Shown here: piece by piece, positions 46,531-54,445 of the stretch | Layout of the letters: each line of letters begins with the position of its first letter | Position numbering within the stretch: position 1 is the stretch's first letter | The notes under the pieces: model-generated | Told to the model about the DNA's origin: nothing | What the model saw: only the letters and a program-made list of their open reading frames with translations | The model's database searches: none | From: JALYZC01 sp963725645 | GTDB taxonomy: Bacteria > Actinomycetota > Thermoleophilia > Solirubrobacterales > Solirubrobacteraceae | Assembly: GCA_963725645.1 (NCBI GenBank) | Contig: CAVRZD010000002.1 | Span: forward strand, 434,001 to 498,000 | Direction of reading: 5' to 3' | Length of the DNA stretch: 64,000 nucleotides | Translations under genes and position numbers: made by a program

Positions 46531-46763
46531 GCCCCATGCTCCCGGGTCGCGGTGCCGAGGGAATCTTCCAGATGCGGAGCAGCGCGTCTGGGCGGGTGAA
46601 GTCGGAGGGGATCATGAGTTGCCCACGGTGCGTTCCGGCCGTCCGAAGCGTGGCGGGTCCCGCGCAACGGTAACTGCGGGCGACTCGTTGGACAAGTGAC
46701 GGAGGATGGAGCTGCGCAGCCCAGCGACGAGCGTCCAGGCGGGGATGGCCGCTCGTCTGGGCG

Positions 46764-47255
46764 TTAGTGGATGAGCGCCTTCAGGGCGATCAGAAAGCCC
46801 CCAATCAGCGCCACCGCGGCGGCTTGAGCGAGCGCCGCCAGGAGTCCCGTACCGGCGAGACGGGCGGCGCAGAACCCGTAGAAACCGATGAGGGCCAGCC
46901 CCGACCACTTGGCGAGCCCAAAGGCCGTCCCGACCTCGATGGCACCCGTGACGGAGATCAGGAAGAAGACAGCAGGAAAGCTGATCCCGAAGACCACCGC
47001 GGCCACGTCGGTCATCACCCCGCGGACACGAGCCCGGGCGACGCGCCGTCGGGTGCGGACCTCGGTCCCGACCAACTCGCTGTAGAGCTCGGCCAGCCCG
47101 ACGGCGACACCGGTCCCCACCAGGGTGCCGACCATCACAGCGGGGCGCGGGGGATGGGGCTCAAGGGCGACCACCAGAGCCAGCCCGATGATCGCACCGT
47201 AAATGACACGGGAGACCTGGTTCGAGCGCAGGTGATCCTCGACGACCCGCAACAT
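46764..47255 (-). CDS. Membrane protein of unknown function (VIT-like helix pattern)
   Basis: 163 residues, five predicted helices. N-terminal VEDHLRSNQVSRVIYGAIIG leads into the first helix; a basic cytoplasmic loop (VRTRRRVARARVRGVMTD) separates helices 2 and 3. The outline recalls small VIT/DUF-type transporters but no catalytic motif is seen. The first 35 bases of the gene and its upstream sequence are duplicated at 49962-50040. Confidence 0.6.
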   Translation of the reverse strand: MLRVVEDHLRSNQVSRVIYGAIIGLALVVALEPHPPRPAVMVGTLVGTGVAVGLAELYSELVGTEVRTRRRVARARVRGVMTDVAAVVFGISFPAVFFLISVTGAIEVGTAFGLAKWSGLALIGFYGFCAARLAGTGLLAALAQAAAVALIGGFLIALKALIH

Positions 47256-47300
47256 CGCGCGGGAATCTATACGGCCGACACAGCTCGACTGGTCCGATCA
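47221..47300. repeat. Imperfect 80-bp direct repeat, copy 1
   Basis: Covers the start codon region of the minus-strand membrane gene and its upstream bases. About 75 percent alike to 49962-50040, with shared blocks CGACGACCCGCAACA, CGCGGGAATCTAT and ACTGGTCCG. May be a duplicated promoter/leader or the remains of a duplicated gene. Confidence 0.55.
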
Positions 47301-47519
47301 GCTTGGCCTGGCGCCCGCTCTCGCTGGGGGGGCTGTCGCCGGCCTCGTGCTGCTGCTGACCCCGACCATCGCCGGCTACTACCTCGGGCTGGTGGCGGGT
47401 CGCACTGCGGTCGAGCTGTTCCTCGTGCTCGCCGGGGTTCTGATCACGTGTTCACGGCGTTCGGCCTTCTGCTCGGAGCCGGCATCGCCGTGCGCGCACA
47501 GCGCGGACGCCCGCTCTGA
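47290..47519 (+). pseudogene. Remnant of a two-helix membrane protein with a frameshift
   Basis: Reading from about 47290 gives WSDQLGLAPALAGGAVAGLV, a helix, GYYLGLVAGRTAVELF and LVLAGVLI; at about 47450 the membrane-like sequence continues in another frame as VFTAFGLLLGAGIAVRAQRG to the TGA at 47517. Two hydrophobic parts in different frames suggest a broken gene. No start codon with a ribosome site is present, and the parent family is unknown. Confidence 0.3.
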
Positions 47520-47570
47520 CAGGGACGTCCCGGATTCCGATGGTGCGCGCCACGGCCCTCCGGTCCGGGC

Positions 47571-48251
47571 TCAGGACAGCAGGCGCGCGAGGCCCTCGAT
47601 CGTCAGGTAGGCACCGACCGCGAACGCGAGCGTGGCGCCGATTCGGCGCGCCTGGCCTGTCAGCCAGTCGATCACGCCCTGCAGAGCCCGCTTGGTGGCC
47701 TCGGGCCTGGCCTCCAGGAAGACGAACGGGATGATGACCGGCGACCACTGAATGAGGTTGAAGACGAACACGGCGGCGACCTGCGTCGCGGTCGAGTAGT
47801 GGTCTGTGACGAGGTTGTGCAGCGCCGTGATGTACGCCGCGCCCGGCGTGCCGGCGAGGACGCCGATCCCCACCGCCAGCCAGGGTCGCGGCTCGCGCAG
47901 GTTGCGGTCGGCCCAGCTCTCCTTCTTCTCGGGCTCGGCCGTTTCGCCTGAGGCGCTCGCCCGCTGCTGCCTGCGCGGCCGCCCGGTGGCGATCACCGCG
48001 GCCACTCCAAGCAGCACGAGGCCAAGCACGAGCTGAGCCGTCGCGCTGACTGAGTCCTGGGTGTTGACCGCGTCGGCCTGGAAGACCAGGACGTCGAGCA
48101 GGCCGATCGTGACGTTGAGCCCGATGCCTCCGATCAGGAAGCAGGCGAACATCATTCGCGGTCGCCGGTTGGCGATCAGGATCAGGTCGATCGCGAACAG
48201 CTTCGGGTTGAGAACCGTCGAGAAGGCGAGCGCGAAGAACGTGCCGTTCAT
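47571..48251 (-). CDS. GAP/Sap-family membrane protein (sulfolipid-addressing type)
   Basis: 226 residues with six predicted helices, LysE-like topology. Family traits: an N-terminal FSTVLNPKLFAIDLILIANR segment with Asn-Pro, the first helix bundle FLIGGIGLNVTIGLLDVLVF, a long charged cytoplasmic loop (PEKKESWADRNLREPRP) and GVLAGTPGAAYITALHNLV opening the second half. Mycobacterial Sap helps export sulfolipid; here the substrate is unknown, presumably a lipid or small solute. Confidence 0.83.
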   Translation of the reverse strand: MNGTFFALAFSTVLNPKLFAIDLILIANRRPRMMFACFLIGGIGLNVTIGLLDVLVFQADAVNTQDSVSATAQLVLGLVLLGVAAVIATGRPRRQQRASASGETAEPEKKESWADRNLREPRPWLAVGIGVLAGTPGAAYITALHNLVTDHYSTATQVAAVFVFNLIQWSPVIIPFVFLEARPEATKRALQGVIDWLTGQARRIGATLAFAVGAYLTIEGLARLLS

Positions 48252-48418
48252 GGCGAGGGTAGATCAGCGGGCGCCGAGTCGCACCGAACGCGTTTCGGCT
48301 GCGCGGCCTAGAACGTCTAGTGGTACGTATCGCCTTAGACGCCACCGCGCGATGCTCGCCATTCCGACGATCGCCCCAGTGCCAGGGCTCCCTCGACTCG
48401 GGCGGCTCGGCGGTGTCG

Positions 48419-48995
48419 CTAGGAAGAACCGTGCCTCGCGATGCGGGCGACCGCGCGAATCACATCCCACGGGCTTCCCGGCATGGTCGCGGATGGTGAG
48501 GCGCCTGGGTGATGCGGCGCGATCCGCACACGGAGGGCCTGTGGCCTGGTGTGGAAGCGCAGCGGGGGATCGAGCTGTAGAGCTTCGCCGTCGATGCCGG
48601 CCGCGACTGGTCCGTCGGAGCCGACTTCGAACGATGTTGCGGACCACTGTTGCACGTGTTTTTCGCCCTCGCCGGCTCCAGGACCGTGATGAACACGCTG
48701 CGCGCGGCTGCTACCGAGAGCATGAACCCCGCCAGGACCAACACGTCCTCGACTACGCGGCCCTCGAGCGCAACCAGCACCACGACACCGGCAAGCAACG
48801 CGCCGCGACTGCCGCAGCGGCGAAGCGCGCAGCACCTCGGTGAACCAACGCCCACCACGCTGCCAACAAGGCAACGGCCAAACACGCGAGCACGGACAGG
48901 CCTTGCGGGAATTCCTGTACGCCGATGACCACGGCCACGACGACAGACGCCGCCAGCAGAGCGAGCGACGCGATCGCAGCCAACCGCCGATTCAC
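48419..48995 (-). pseudogene. Decayed diacylglycerol kinase-family gene with its catalytic domain deleted
   Basis: From a GTG at 48995 the N-terminal membrane helices are readable (RLAAIASLALLAASVVVAVV, LSVLACLAVALLAAWWALV); after about 48800 hydrophobic sequence continues in a second frame (GVVVLVALEGRVVEDVLVLA), and the C-terminal end of a DAGK/LCB5 domain (AAGIDGEALQLDPPLRF, ALRVRIAPHHPGASPSA) appears in a third frame up to the stop at 48419. Intact actinobacterial relatives are about 450-500 residues; only 577 bases remain, and the ATP-binding GGDGT region is missing. Two frameshifts plus an internal deletion explain this. Confidence 0.65.
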
Positions 48996-49007
48996 CCCGT
49001 CACCGAC

Positions 49008-49823
49008 TCAGTACTTCGCTCGGATGTACAGGTCGGTGTGGTCGGGTTCGCGATAGCCGCGTCGCTTCTCGCGCGCGGGGAGCACGACGGGCTCCCGCGG
49101 TGGGGACCCGTAGGGGATCTGCTCAAGCAGGTGGCTGATGATGTTCAGCCGGGCGCGCTTCTTATCGTTGGAGTCAGCCACGTGCCAGGGGGCAAACTCG
49201 GTGTCGGTCGCGGCGAACATCTCGTCCCGGGCTCGGGAGTACTCGTACCAGTGGCTGTAGGACTTGAGGTCCATTGGTGACAGTTTCCAGACCTTGCGCG
49301 GGTCGTTGATGCGCGACTCGATTCTCCGCGTCTGCTCTTCCTGGCCGACCTCAAGCCAGTACTTGAGCAGGACGATCCCGGACTCAACCATCGCCTGCTC
49401 AACCAGCGGCGCGAGTCGCAGAAAGCGCACGACTTCTTCTTCGGGGCAGAAGCCCATCACCCGCTCGACGCCGGCGCGGTTGTACCAGCTACGGTCGAAG
49501 ATCACGACCTCCCCGGCCGCCGGGAAGTGTGGCAGGTAGCGCTGGATATACATCTGGGTCTTCTCGCGGTCGGTCGGCTTCGGAAGCGCGACGACCCGGA
49601 ACACGCGCGGGCTCACCCGCTCGGTGATCCGTTTGATGACCCCGCCCTTCCCGGCGGTGTCACGGCCTTCGAACACGATGCAGACCTTGAGCCCCTCGCG
49701 CACGACCCACTCCTGGAGCCGAACCAACTCGCCCTGGAGGCGAGCGAGCTCCTTGTTGTAGCGCTTGCGGCCGAGCTTCTCGACCGCCTGCCCATCCGTC
49801 TTCGCCTGCTTAGTGTGGCTCAT
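49008..49823 (-). CDS. ppk2: Polyphosphate kinase 2 (PPK2)
   Basis: 271 residues; P-loop kinase using polyphosphate to phosphorylate ADP or GDP (or the reverse). Walker A VFEGRDTAGKGGVIKRITE, the lid region LPKPTDREKTQMYIQRY, and Walker B VVIFDRSWYNRAGVERVMGF are intact, as is the C-terminal WKLSPMDLKSYSHWYEYSRA segment of class I PPK2. ATG at 49823 follows GTGGAGAG. Fits a stress/energy role among its neighbours. It lies 12 bases from the decayed kinase gene on the same strand. Confidence 0.93.
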   Translation of the reverse strand: MSHTKQAKTDGQAVEKLGRKRYNKELARLQGELVRLQEWVVREGLKVCIVFEGRDTAGKGGVIKRITERVSPRVFRVVALPKPTDREKTQMYIQRYLPHFPAAGEVVIFDRSWYNRAGVERVMGFCPEEEVVRFLRLAPLVEQAMVESGIVLLKYWLEVGQEEQTRRIESRINDPRKVWKLSPMDLKSYSHWYEYSRARDEMFAATDTEFAPWHVADSNDKKRARLNIISHLLEQIPYGSPPREPVVLPAREKRRGYREPDHTDLYIRAKY

Positions 49824-49961
49824 GGCTGCTCTCCACCAACACATGTACCAGACGCTCGCATGGGACGACAGGCGGAAGCGCTGTCGCTTGCTCCTGCGTT
49901 GACGCAAAGTGGAACCGGTCGACGCACGTTCGCCGATTTGCCGGTACGCCAGGAGGCTTGA

Positions 49962-50040
49962 TTCGATCCGAGGTAATCCGCGACGACCCGCAACACGCGG
50001 GAATCTATCCTGCCGTTCAGGGGCTCAACTGGTCCGTTCA
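49962..50040. repeat. Imperfect 80-bp direct repeat, copy 2
   Basis: Partner of 47221-47300. On the minus strand both copies encode a similar stretch (LRVVEDHLRSNQ against LRVVADYLGSNQ), but here no membrane gene follows, so this copy is a truncated duplicate. It sits just upstream of the SulP gene and may carry its promoter. Confidence 0.55.
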
Positions 50041-50087
50041 ACTCGCAGCCGACGACGCAAGAGGCATTGACCTCGGCGAGCCCGATC

Positions 50088-51827
50088 ATGATGCTGTTGA
50101 GACGGCTGCCGGGCGCGCGTGCGCTCGCGTACTACCGCGCGTCGTGGCTGCGCCGTGACGTCGTCGCCGGTCTCGTGTTGAGCACCCTGCTGGTACCGCA
50201 GGGCATGGCTTACGCCGAGCTGGCGGGCCTGCCGGCGATCACCGGTCTGTACACGACGGTCCTGTGCCTGCTCGGCTACTTCGCGTTTGGACCCTCCCGG
50301 GTCCTAGTGTTGGGCCCGGATTCCTCGCTGGGGCCGATGATCGCGGCGACGATCATCCCGATCATCGGATCCGGCGGCAGCCCCGGGCGCGCCGTGGCGC
50401 TGGCGTCGATGCTCGCTCTGCTGGTCGGCGCCATCACCATCGTCGCCGGGCTCGCCAAGCTGGGCTTCATCGCCGACCTGCTTTCAAGGCCGACGCAGAT
50501 CGGCTACATGAACGGGCTGGCGCTGACGATCCTGATCGGACAGCTGCCAAAGCTCTTCGGCTTCTCGGTCGATGCGAATGGGCTGATCGACGAGGCTCGA
50601 GGCTTCGTTGACGGGCTCGCGGCGGGCGATGCGATCGCAGCCGCCGCGGCGGTAGGCCTGGTCAGCTTGGCGCTGATTCTGGCCCTCCAGCGCTGGCTGC
50701 CGAGGGTCCCAGGGGTGCTGGCGGCGGTCGTGGTCGCGATCGGAGCGGCGGCGGCGCTGGATCTCTCCGACCACGGGGTCGCGCTCGTGGGGACGCTGCC
50801 GGCCGGGTTCCCTTCCCTCACATGGCCAAGCCCGGTCTCGGATTTTCCTCTGCTGGTAGCCGGAGCGCTCGGTATCGCGCTCGTTTCCCTTACCGACACG
50901 ATCTCGACGGCGTCGTCGTTCGCCGCGCGCACGGGCCAGGAGGTGAACGGGAACGCAGAGATGATCGGCATCGGCGCCGCCAACGTCGGCGCGGGCCTGT
51001 TCCAGGGCTTTCCGGTGAGCACCAGCGGCTCGCGCACGGCGGTCGCCGAGCAGGCTGGCGCCAAGACCCAGGTCACGGGACTCGTTGGGGCAGCGGCGAT
51101 CGTCCTTATGCTCGTTCTCGTGCCCGGGTTGCTGCGCAACCTCCCGCAGCCCACACTCGCTGCGGTAGTGATCGCCGCGTCCCTGTCGCTCGCCGACGTG
51201 GCAGGGACGGTCCGGCTGTGGCACCAGCGCCGCGTCGAGTTCCTGCTCTCGGTGACGGCATTCCTGGGTGTGGCCTTACTCGGCGTGCTCGCAGGGATCG
51301 CCGTCGCGGTGGCACTCTCGATCCTCAACGTGTTCCGACGGGCGTGGTGGCCCTACCAGGCGACACTCGGGCGGGTCCCCGGTATGCCGGGCCACCACGA
51401 CCGCAGTCTCTTCCCGCAAGCCGAGGAATTGCCCGGCCTAGTGATCTTCCGGTTCGACGCTCCACTGTTCTTCGCCAACGCGCGGACCTTCCGCGACCAG
51501 ATCCGCCGCTTGGCCGGCCGCGACCCGCGGCCACGGTGGATAGTCGTCGCGGCCGAGCCGATCACCGACGTCGATACCACGGCGGCCGACATGCTGGCCG
51601 ACCTCGACGAGGAGCTCAACGCCGCCGGCACGTCGCTGGTGTTTGCCGAGCTCAAGGATCCCGTGCGGACCAAGCTCGAGCGCTACGAGCTGATCGGCCC
51701 ACTGGACCCAGCCCACTTCTTCTCCACGTTAGACGCAGCTCTCGACGCGTTCCGCGAGCAAACCGGCGCTGACTGGACGCCGCCCACAAAGCCCGGCGCG
51801 AGCCCGGGCGCGAGCGAGGCGCGTTAA
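50088..51827 (+). CDS. SulP-family anion transporter with STAS domain
   Basis: 579 residues. SLC26/SulP membrane domain with about 12-14 helices: the signature VPQGMAYAELAGLPAITGLY near residue 45, FGPSRVLVLGPDSSLGPM, RPTQIGYMNGLALTILIGQL and FPVSTSGSRTAV. The cytoplasmic STAS domain is at about 445-565 (LVIFRFDAPLFFANARTF, WIVVAAEPITDVDTTAADML). Transports sulfate, bicarbonate or a related anion by H+ or Na+ coupling; which one cannot be told. Start at 50088 (ATG) is chosen over TTG at 50067. Close to ppk2 but divergent. Confidence 0.93.
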   Translation: MMLLRRLPGARALAYYRASWLRRDVVAGLVLSTLLVPQGMAYAELAGLPAITGLYTTVLCLLGYFAFGPSRVLVLGPDSSLGPMIAATIIPIIGSGGSPGRAVALASMLALLVGAITIVAGLAKLGFIADLLSRPTQIGYMNGLALTILIGQLPKLFGFSVDANGLIDEARGFVDGLAAGDAIAAAAAVGLVSLALILALQRWLPRVPGVLAAVVVAIGAAAALDLSDHGVALVGTLPAGFPSLTWPSPVSDFPLLVAGALGIALVSLTDTISTASSFAARTGQEVNGNAEMIGIGAANVGAGLFQGFPVSTSGSRTAVAEQAGAKTQVTGLVGAAAIVLMLVLVPGLLRNLPQPTLAAVVIAASLSLADVAGTVRLWHQRRVEFLLSVTAFLGVALLGVLAGIAVAVALSILNVFRRAWWPYQATLGRVPGMPGHHDRSLFPQAEELPGLVIFRFDAPLFFANARTFRDQIRRLAGRDPRPRWIVVAAEPITDVDTTAADMLADLDEELNAAGTSLVFAELKDPVRTKLERYELIGPLDPAHFFSTLDAALDAFREQTGADWTPPTKPGASPGASEAR

Positions 51828-52029
51828 GTCAGCGACCGCGCGAGACCGCTGATGGTCGCGTACACGCCGACAGCGCGGGCGCGGACGGCGGCGACCTTGT
51901 GTGCGTTGCGCGTGAGCACGCTTCGTTTGCCCGCGTCTGGGCCGCTTGTCGCCTGTGCCGTGAGCGGTTACGGTCGCCATTAAGTCCGCCGTCCGGCGGG
52001 TGCTCGACTCCAAGACCGAAAGGCCGCGA

Positions 52030-52419
52030 ATGGTCATTGCCGACTTCACGCTGGGCGACGCACTGCTGACCGTGCTGGAGATCTTCCTGCTCGTGATCTG
52101 GTTCTGGATCCTGATCACGATCTTCGCCGACCTGTTCCGTGACCACGAGCTGTCGGGGTGGGCGAAGGCGGCGTGGGTGTTCTGCCTGATCGTCCTTCCG
52201 TACCTGGGCGCGCTGATCTACCTCATCGCCCGCGGCAAGGGCATGCGCGAGCGCTCGATCAAGGAGCAGGCCGAAGCCCGCAAGCATTTCGATAGCTACG
52301 TGCGCGAGACCGCGGGAACGTCGCCCGTCGACGATCTTCACAAGCTGTCCGAGCTCAAGGACAAGGGCGCGATCTCGGACGCGGAATACGAGAAGATGAA
52401 GGCCAAGATCGTCGCCTAG
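52030..52419 (+). CDS. PLDc_N/SHOCT membrane protein
   Basis: 129 residues: two helices of the cardiolipin-synthase-like N-terminal module (TVLEIFLLVIWFWILITIF and AWVFCLIVLPYLGALIYLIA, with DHELSGWAKAAW between), then a coiled stretch and a C-terminal SHOCT motif (DDLHKLSELKDKGAISDAEY). Common in Actinobacteria; function unknown, possibly membrane stress. ATG at 52030 follows GAAAGG. The 202 bases before it after sulP hold no other gene. Confidence 0.8.
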   Translation: MVIADFTLGDALLTVLEIFLLVIWFWILITIFADLFRDHELSGWAKAAWVFCLIVLPYLGALIYLIARGKGMRERSIKEQAEARKHFDSYVRETAGTSPVDDLHKLSELKDKGAISDAEYEKMKAKIVA

Positions 52420-52773
52420 CGTCCGCCGCAATTCGGCGGTCCGCAGGAGGACACGAGCCCGCCACTCTCCGTTTCTTCCCGCCGTGGAGGCGTTCGAGAC
52501 TCTGCACGACCCGACCTAGGGCAACAGATGGCCGATCTAACGCCCGCATGTCGGCCGCAGCTTCGGCATCGGGTCATGCAGAGAGTCTGCTCGGTTGAGG
52601 TTTCGGGCTCCGCGACGCCCACCCACGTCAGGCGCAGCCACCAACGCACTGGGTCGGCTGGAGCCCCACCTTCAGCCATCCTGTCTCACCACTGTCCAAC
52701 GCTCACGCATGTCTAATCCGATCCGCAGCCGCTTCATCTCCGTACATACCCGAACCCTCGTCCCACCGCTCCT
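52420..52773. other. Gene-free stretch before the MITE
   Basis: No reading frame here has a credible start, codon pattern or family match. The segment continues through a MITE-like element, two tRNA 3'-end remnants and their flanks up to 53500, giving 1.1 kb without a supported gene. Confidence 0.5.
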
Positions 52774-52973
52774 GCTTCCATGGAGGCTGTTGCACAAAGC
52801 GCCCAGATTCGCCGGCCCGGTCGGTGGTGGGATAATCGACGCTGGACGCGGTATCACACGAGGCTGCTCTCCCATGGTGGGCCGTGCCGAAAGGCCCGAT
52901 GCATGGTGGTGTCCCACGACCAATCGATGCACCGGCGTTTGGGGTGGTTTGTGCAACAGCCACCATGCAAAGC
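52774..52973. mobile_element. MITE-like element, copy 1 (200 bp)
   Basis: Near-identical to 62358-62558 (one base shorter at the left tip). Ends are inverted repeats: the left reads GCTTCCATGGAGGCTGTTGC then ACAAAGC, and the right end read inward is GCTTTGCATGGTGGCTGTTG then CACAAACC; in copy 2 the arms match at 25 of 28 positions. In this copy the similarity extends outward (GCTCCT against GCTTCT). There is no transposase gene inside, so it would need one in trans. No clear target duplication is seen. Family not assigned. Confidence 0.8.
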
Positions 52974-53047
52974 AGAAGCGGGACATCGTCGATGGGCGCC
53001 TGATTGACCACGAGGCGCCACTGCTCGCCGCGCACCGAGCAGAGGTG

Positions 53048-53214
53048 TGGAAGCCTTATGGAAGCGACAGACCGCAGCACATGGCAACGGAATGACGTCG
53101 GATTGAGGTTTCCAGGGCCGGTCTGACGCCTTCGGCGACAGACCGCAGCATCACGCAGGAGCCGTCGCGCGCCTTACAAGCAGGAGGTCGCGTGTTCGAG
53201 TCAGGCACCGCCCA
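53048..53214 (+). repeat. Attachment-site-like block ending in a tRNA-Val 3' half (copy C)
   Basis: Same architecture and same length (167 bp) as 45413-45579: TGGAAGC at 53048 and 53059, AGACCGCAGCA at 53069 and 53140, GCAGGAGCCGTCGCGC at 53155, then the tRNA-Val 3' half at 53171-53214. The tRNA part differs from the intact tRNA-Val by a single base (T stem CAGGC for CACGC). A terminator-like hairpin follows, as expected for the original downstream flank of the tRNA gene. With 43269-43312 it would bracket a 9.9-kb insert. Confidence 0.75.
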
Positions 53215-53220
53215 TGGCCT

Positions 53221-53246
53221 GAGAACCCGGTAACGACGGGGTTCTC
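53221..53246 (+). terminator. Hairpin after the tRNA-Val 3' half, likely the original tRNA terminator
   Basis: GAGAACCC and GGGTTCTC form an 8-bp stem with a 10-base loop, starting seven bases after the tRNA remnant. No clear T-run follows. Its position suggests it once ended tRNA-Val before an insertion moved it away. Confidence 0.5.
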
Positions 53247-53353
53247 GCGTCCAGGAGCAGACCGGGAGCAACCACAAAGTAGCCGTCGTGGAAGCGCCTT
53301 GGAAGCGCCGTGTGAATCGGCCGTTCGGGCTGCTTCTCTGGACGAGGGGGAAT

Positions 53354-53437
53354 CCCGGTTCAAATCCGGGCGCCCCGATTGTTTGCGGGCTCCGTGAACA
53401 CGGGGCCCGCAGCATCTGGATAGTTCGGTGGTACCGC
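53354..53437 (+). repeat. tRNA 3' end plus terminator (copy D of a second attachment-like repeat)
   Basis: CCCGGTTCAAATCCGGG is a T arm and CGCCCCGA an acceptor 3' strand, resembling a tRNA-Pro end; no matching 5' half (CGGGGCG) lies upstream. The following 60 bases, including a hairpin, are also repeated at 55363-55447 at about 80 percent identity. A TGGAAGC pair 11 bases apart (53289, 53300) precedes it, as in blocks B and C. Confidence 0.65.
53385..53410 (+). terminator. Strong hairpin following the tRNA 3' remnant
   Basis: GCGGGCTCCGTG and CACGGGGCCCGC form a 12-bp stem with one G-T pair around a tiny AA loop. It would be the terminator of the parent tRNA. The copy at 55.39 kb is degenerate. 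Confidence 0.5.
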
Positions 53438-53500
53438 CCCGTTTGTCTGCACGCTGTGGCCGGCAGATCGTGTGAGGGCGCGATCTGGAAGGATCAGACC

Positions 53501-54415
53501 GTGACGCGCCGTTGCCTGGCCCTCGCCGCGCTGGCGGCAATCGCTGGACCAGGCACCGTTGCCCCGGCGAGCGCATCAGCGACGGCGCCCAGGGCCCAAG
53601 CGGGACTGCAACTGGTCGATCCGTCGATCGGCCCGATGCACGCCGAGGTCGGATCCGTCGGGAGCCTCCGTGGGCGGCTGATCCTCACGGTACCGCTCAA
53701 GCTCAGCGGGATCTCCCCCGATGCGAAGATCGACACGCGCACGGCCAGGAACGCGGTGGGTGTCGGCGTGATAGTGCAGGCCACCAGACGCTGCGCGGCA
53801 TTCACCGGTGGTATCGGACAAGGTCGCAATGCATCGTTCCGGCGCGAGATCGCCCGTGGCGGGGAGGCGTCACCGAACCTACCCCTATGGACCCCGGAAT
53901 CGCGGTTCTCCTACACGGTGCAGCTGCGCTTCACACTCGCGGAGACGCGCGCGATCCTCTCGGCCCAGCGAACCCTGCGCCGATGCGGCGTGACCCGCGG
54001 CGTGGTGGCTCAGGTCGTTGCCGCGCAGGCGCTGGTTGCGTCCGGAACCACCCGGCTGCGGCTCGTCGCGCGGCAGAACCAGACCATGCCGATCGCCGGT
54101 TCGTCAGCGCCACCCGAGCGCTGGGTCACCTCCGACCAGACGCGGTGCGGCGGCGAGTCGGTGGTCCCCGGGTCCCACCAAGGCTGCACGCTTGTCAACC
54201 CCCTCCCCGGACCAGCCGGCACGCGGGTGCACGTTGCGTTCAACGAGGGCCCGTGCAACCGGCTGCGGAGGCCAACCTCGGGCATGCTGCTCGATCGCGA
54301 CGGGTCAGCGCGGGTCATGACGCCGGGGCTGGTGCAGTTTCCGGACGGAAGGCCGCGCACCGCCTGGTCGGCCACAGGCGGCGGCGGTCCCTACCAGGCC
54401 GTCATCGGCTGTTGA
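53501..54415 (+). CDS. Secreted protein of unknown function
   Basis: Not recognised. 304 residues with a signal peptide (RCLALAALAAIAGPGTVAPASA). The exported part is beta-rich with Thr/Ser/Gly: LRGRLILTVPLKLSGISPDA, YTVQLRFTLAETRAIL, and a C-terminal cysteine-containing region (TRCGGESV, HQGCTLVNP, GPCNRLR, VIGC) with room for two disulfides. GTG at 53501 follows GGAAGGA. Lies between the two copies of a tRNA-end repeat together with the next gene. Confidence 0.65.
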   Translation: MTRRCLALAALAAIAGPGTVAPASASATAPRAQAGLQLVDPSIGPMHAEVGSVGSLRGRLILTVPLKLSGISPDAKIDTRTARNAVGVGVIVQATRRCAAFTGGIGQGRNASFRREIARGGEASPNLPLWTPESRFSYTVQLRFTLAETRAILSAQRTLRRCGVTRGVVAQVVAAQALVASGTTRLRLVARQNQTMPIAGSSAPPERWVTSDQTRCGGESVVPGSHQGCTLVNPLPGPAGTRVHVAFNEGPCNRLRRPTSGMLLDRDGSARVMTPGLVQFPDGRPRTAWSATGGGGPYQAVIGC

Positions 54416-54445
54416 GCTCGAAGGCCAAGACACCGTTCCAGTCCG

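Noticed and set aside
52595..53095. Plus- and minus-strand frames of 100-166 codons over the MITE
   Set aside because: They run through the element and its flanks, lack ribosome sites, and the same peptides recur at 62.4 kb only because the DNA is repeated.
53300..53377. Possible complete tRNA ending at 53376
   Set aside because: The T arm and acceptor 3' strand are good, but no matching 5' acceptor, D arm or anticodon arm could be built.
53056..53415. Minus-strand frame containing GAPGFEPGFP- and DSNTRPPACKA-like peptides
   Set aside because: These peptides are the well-known translation artefacts of tRNA 3' ends; the frame only crosses tRNA remnants.
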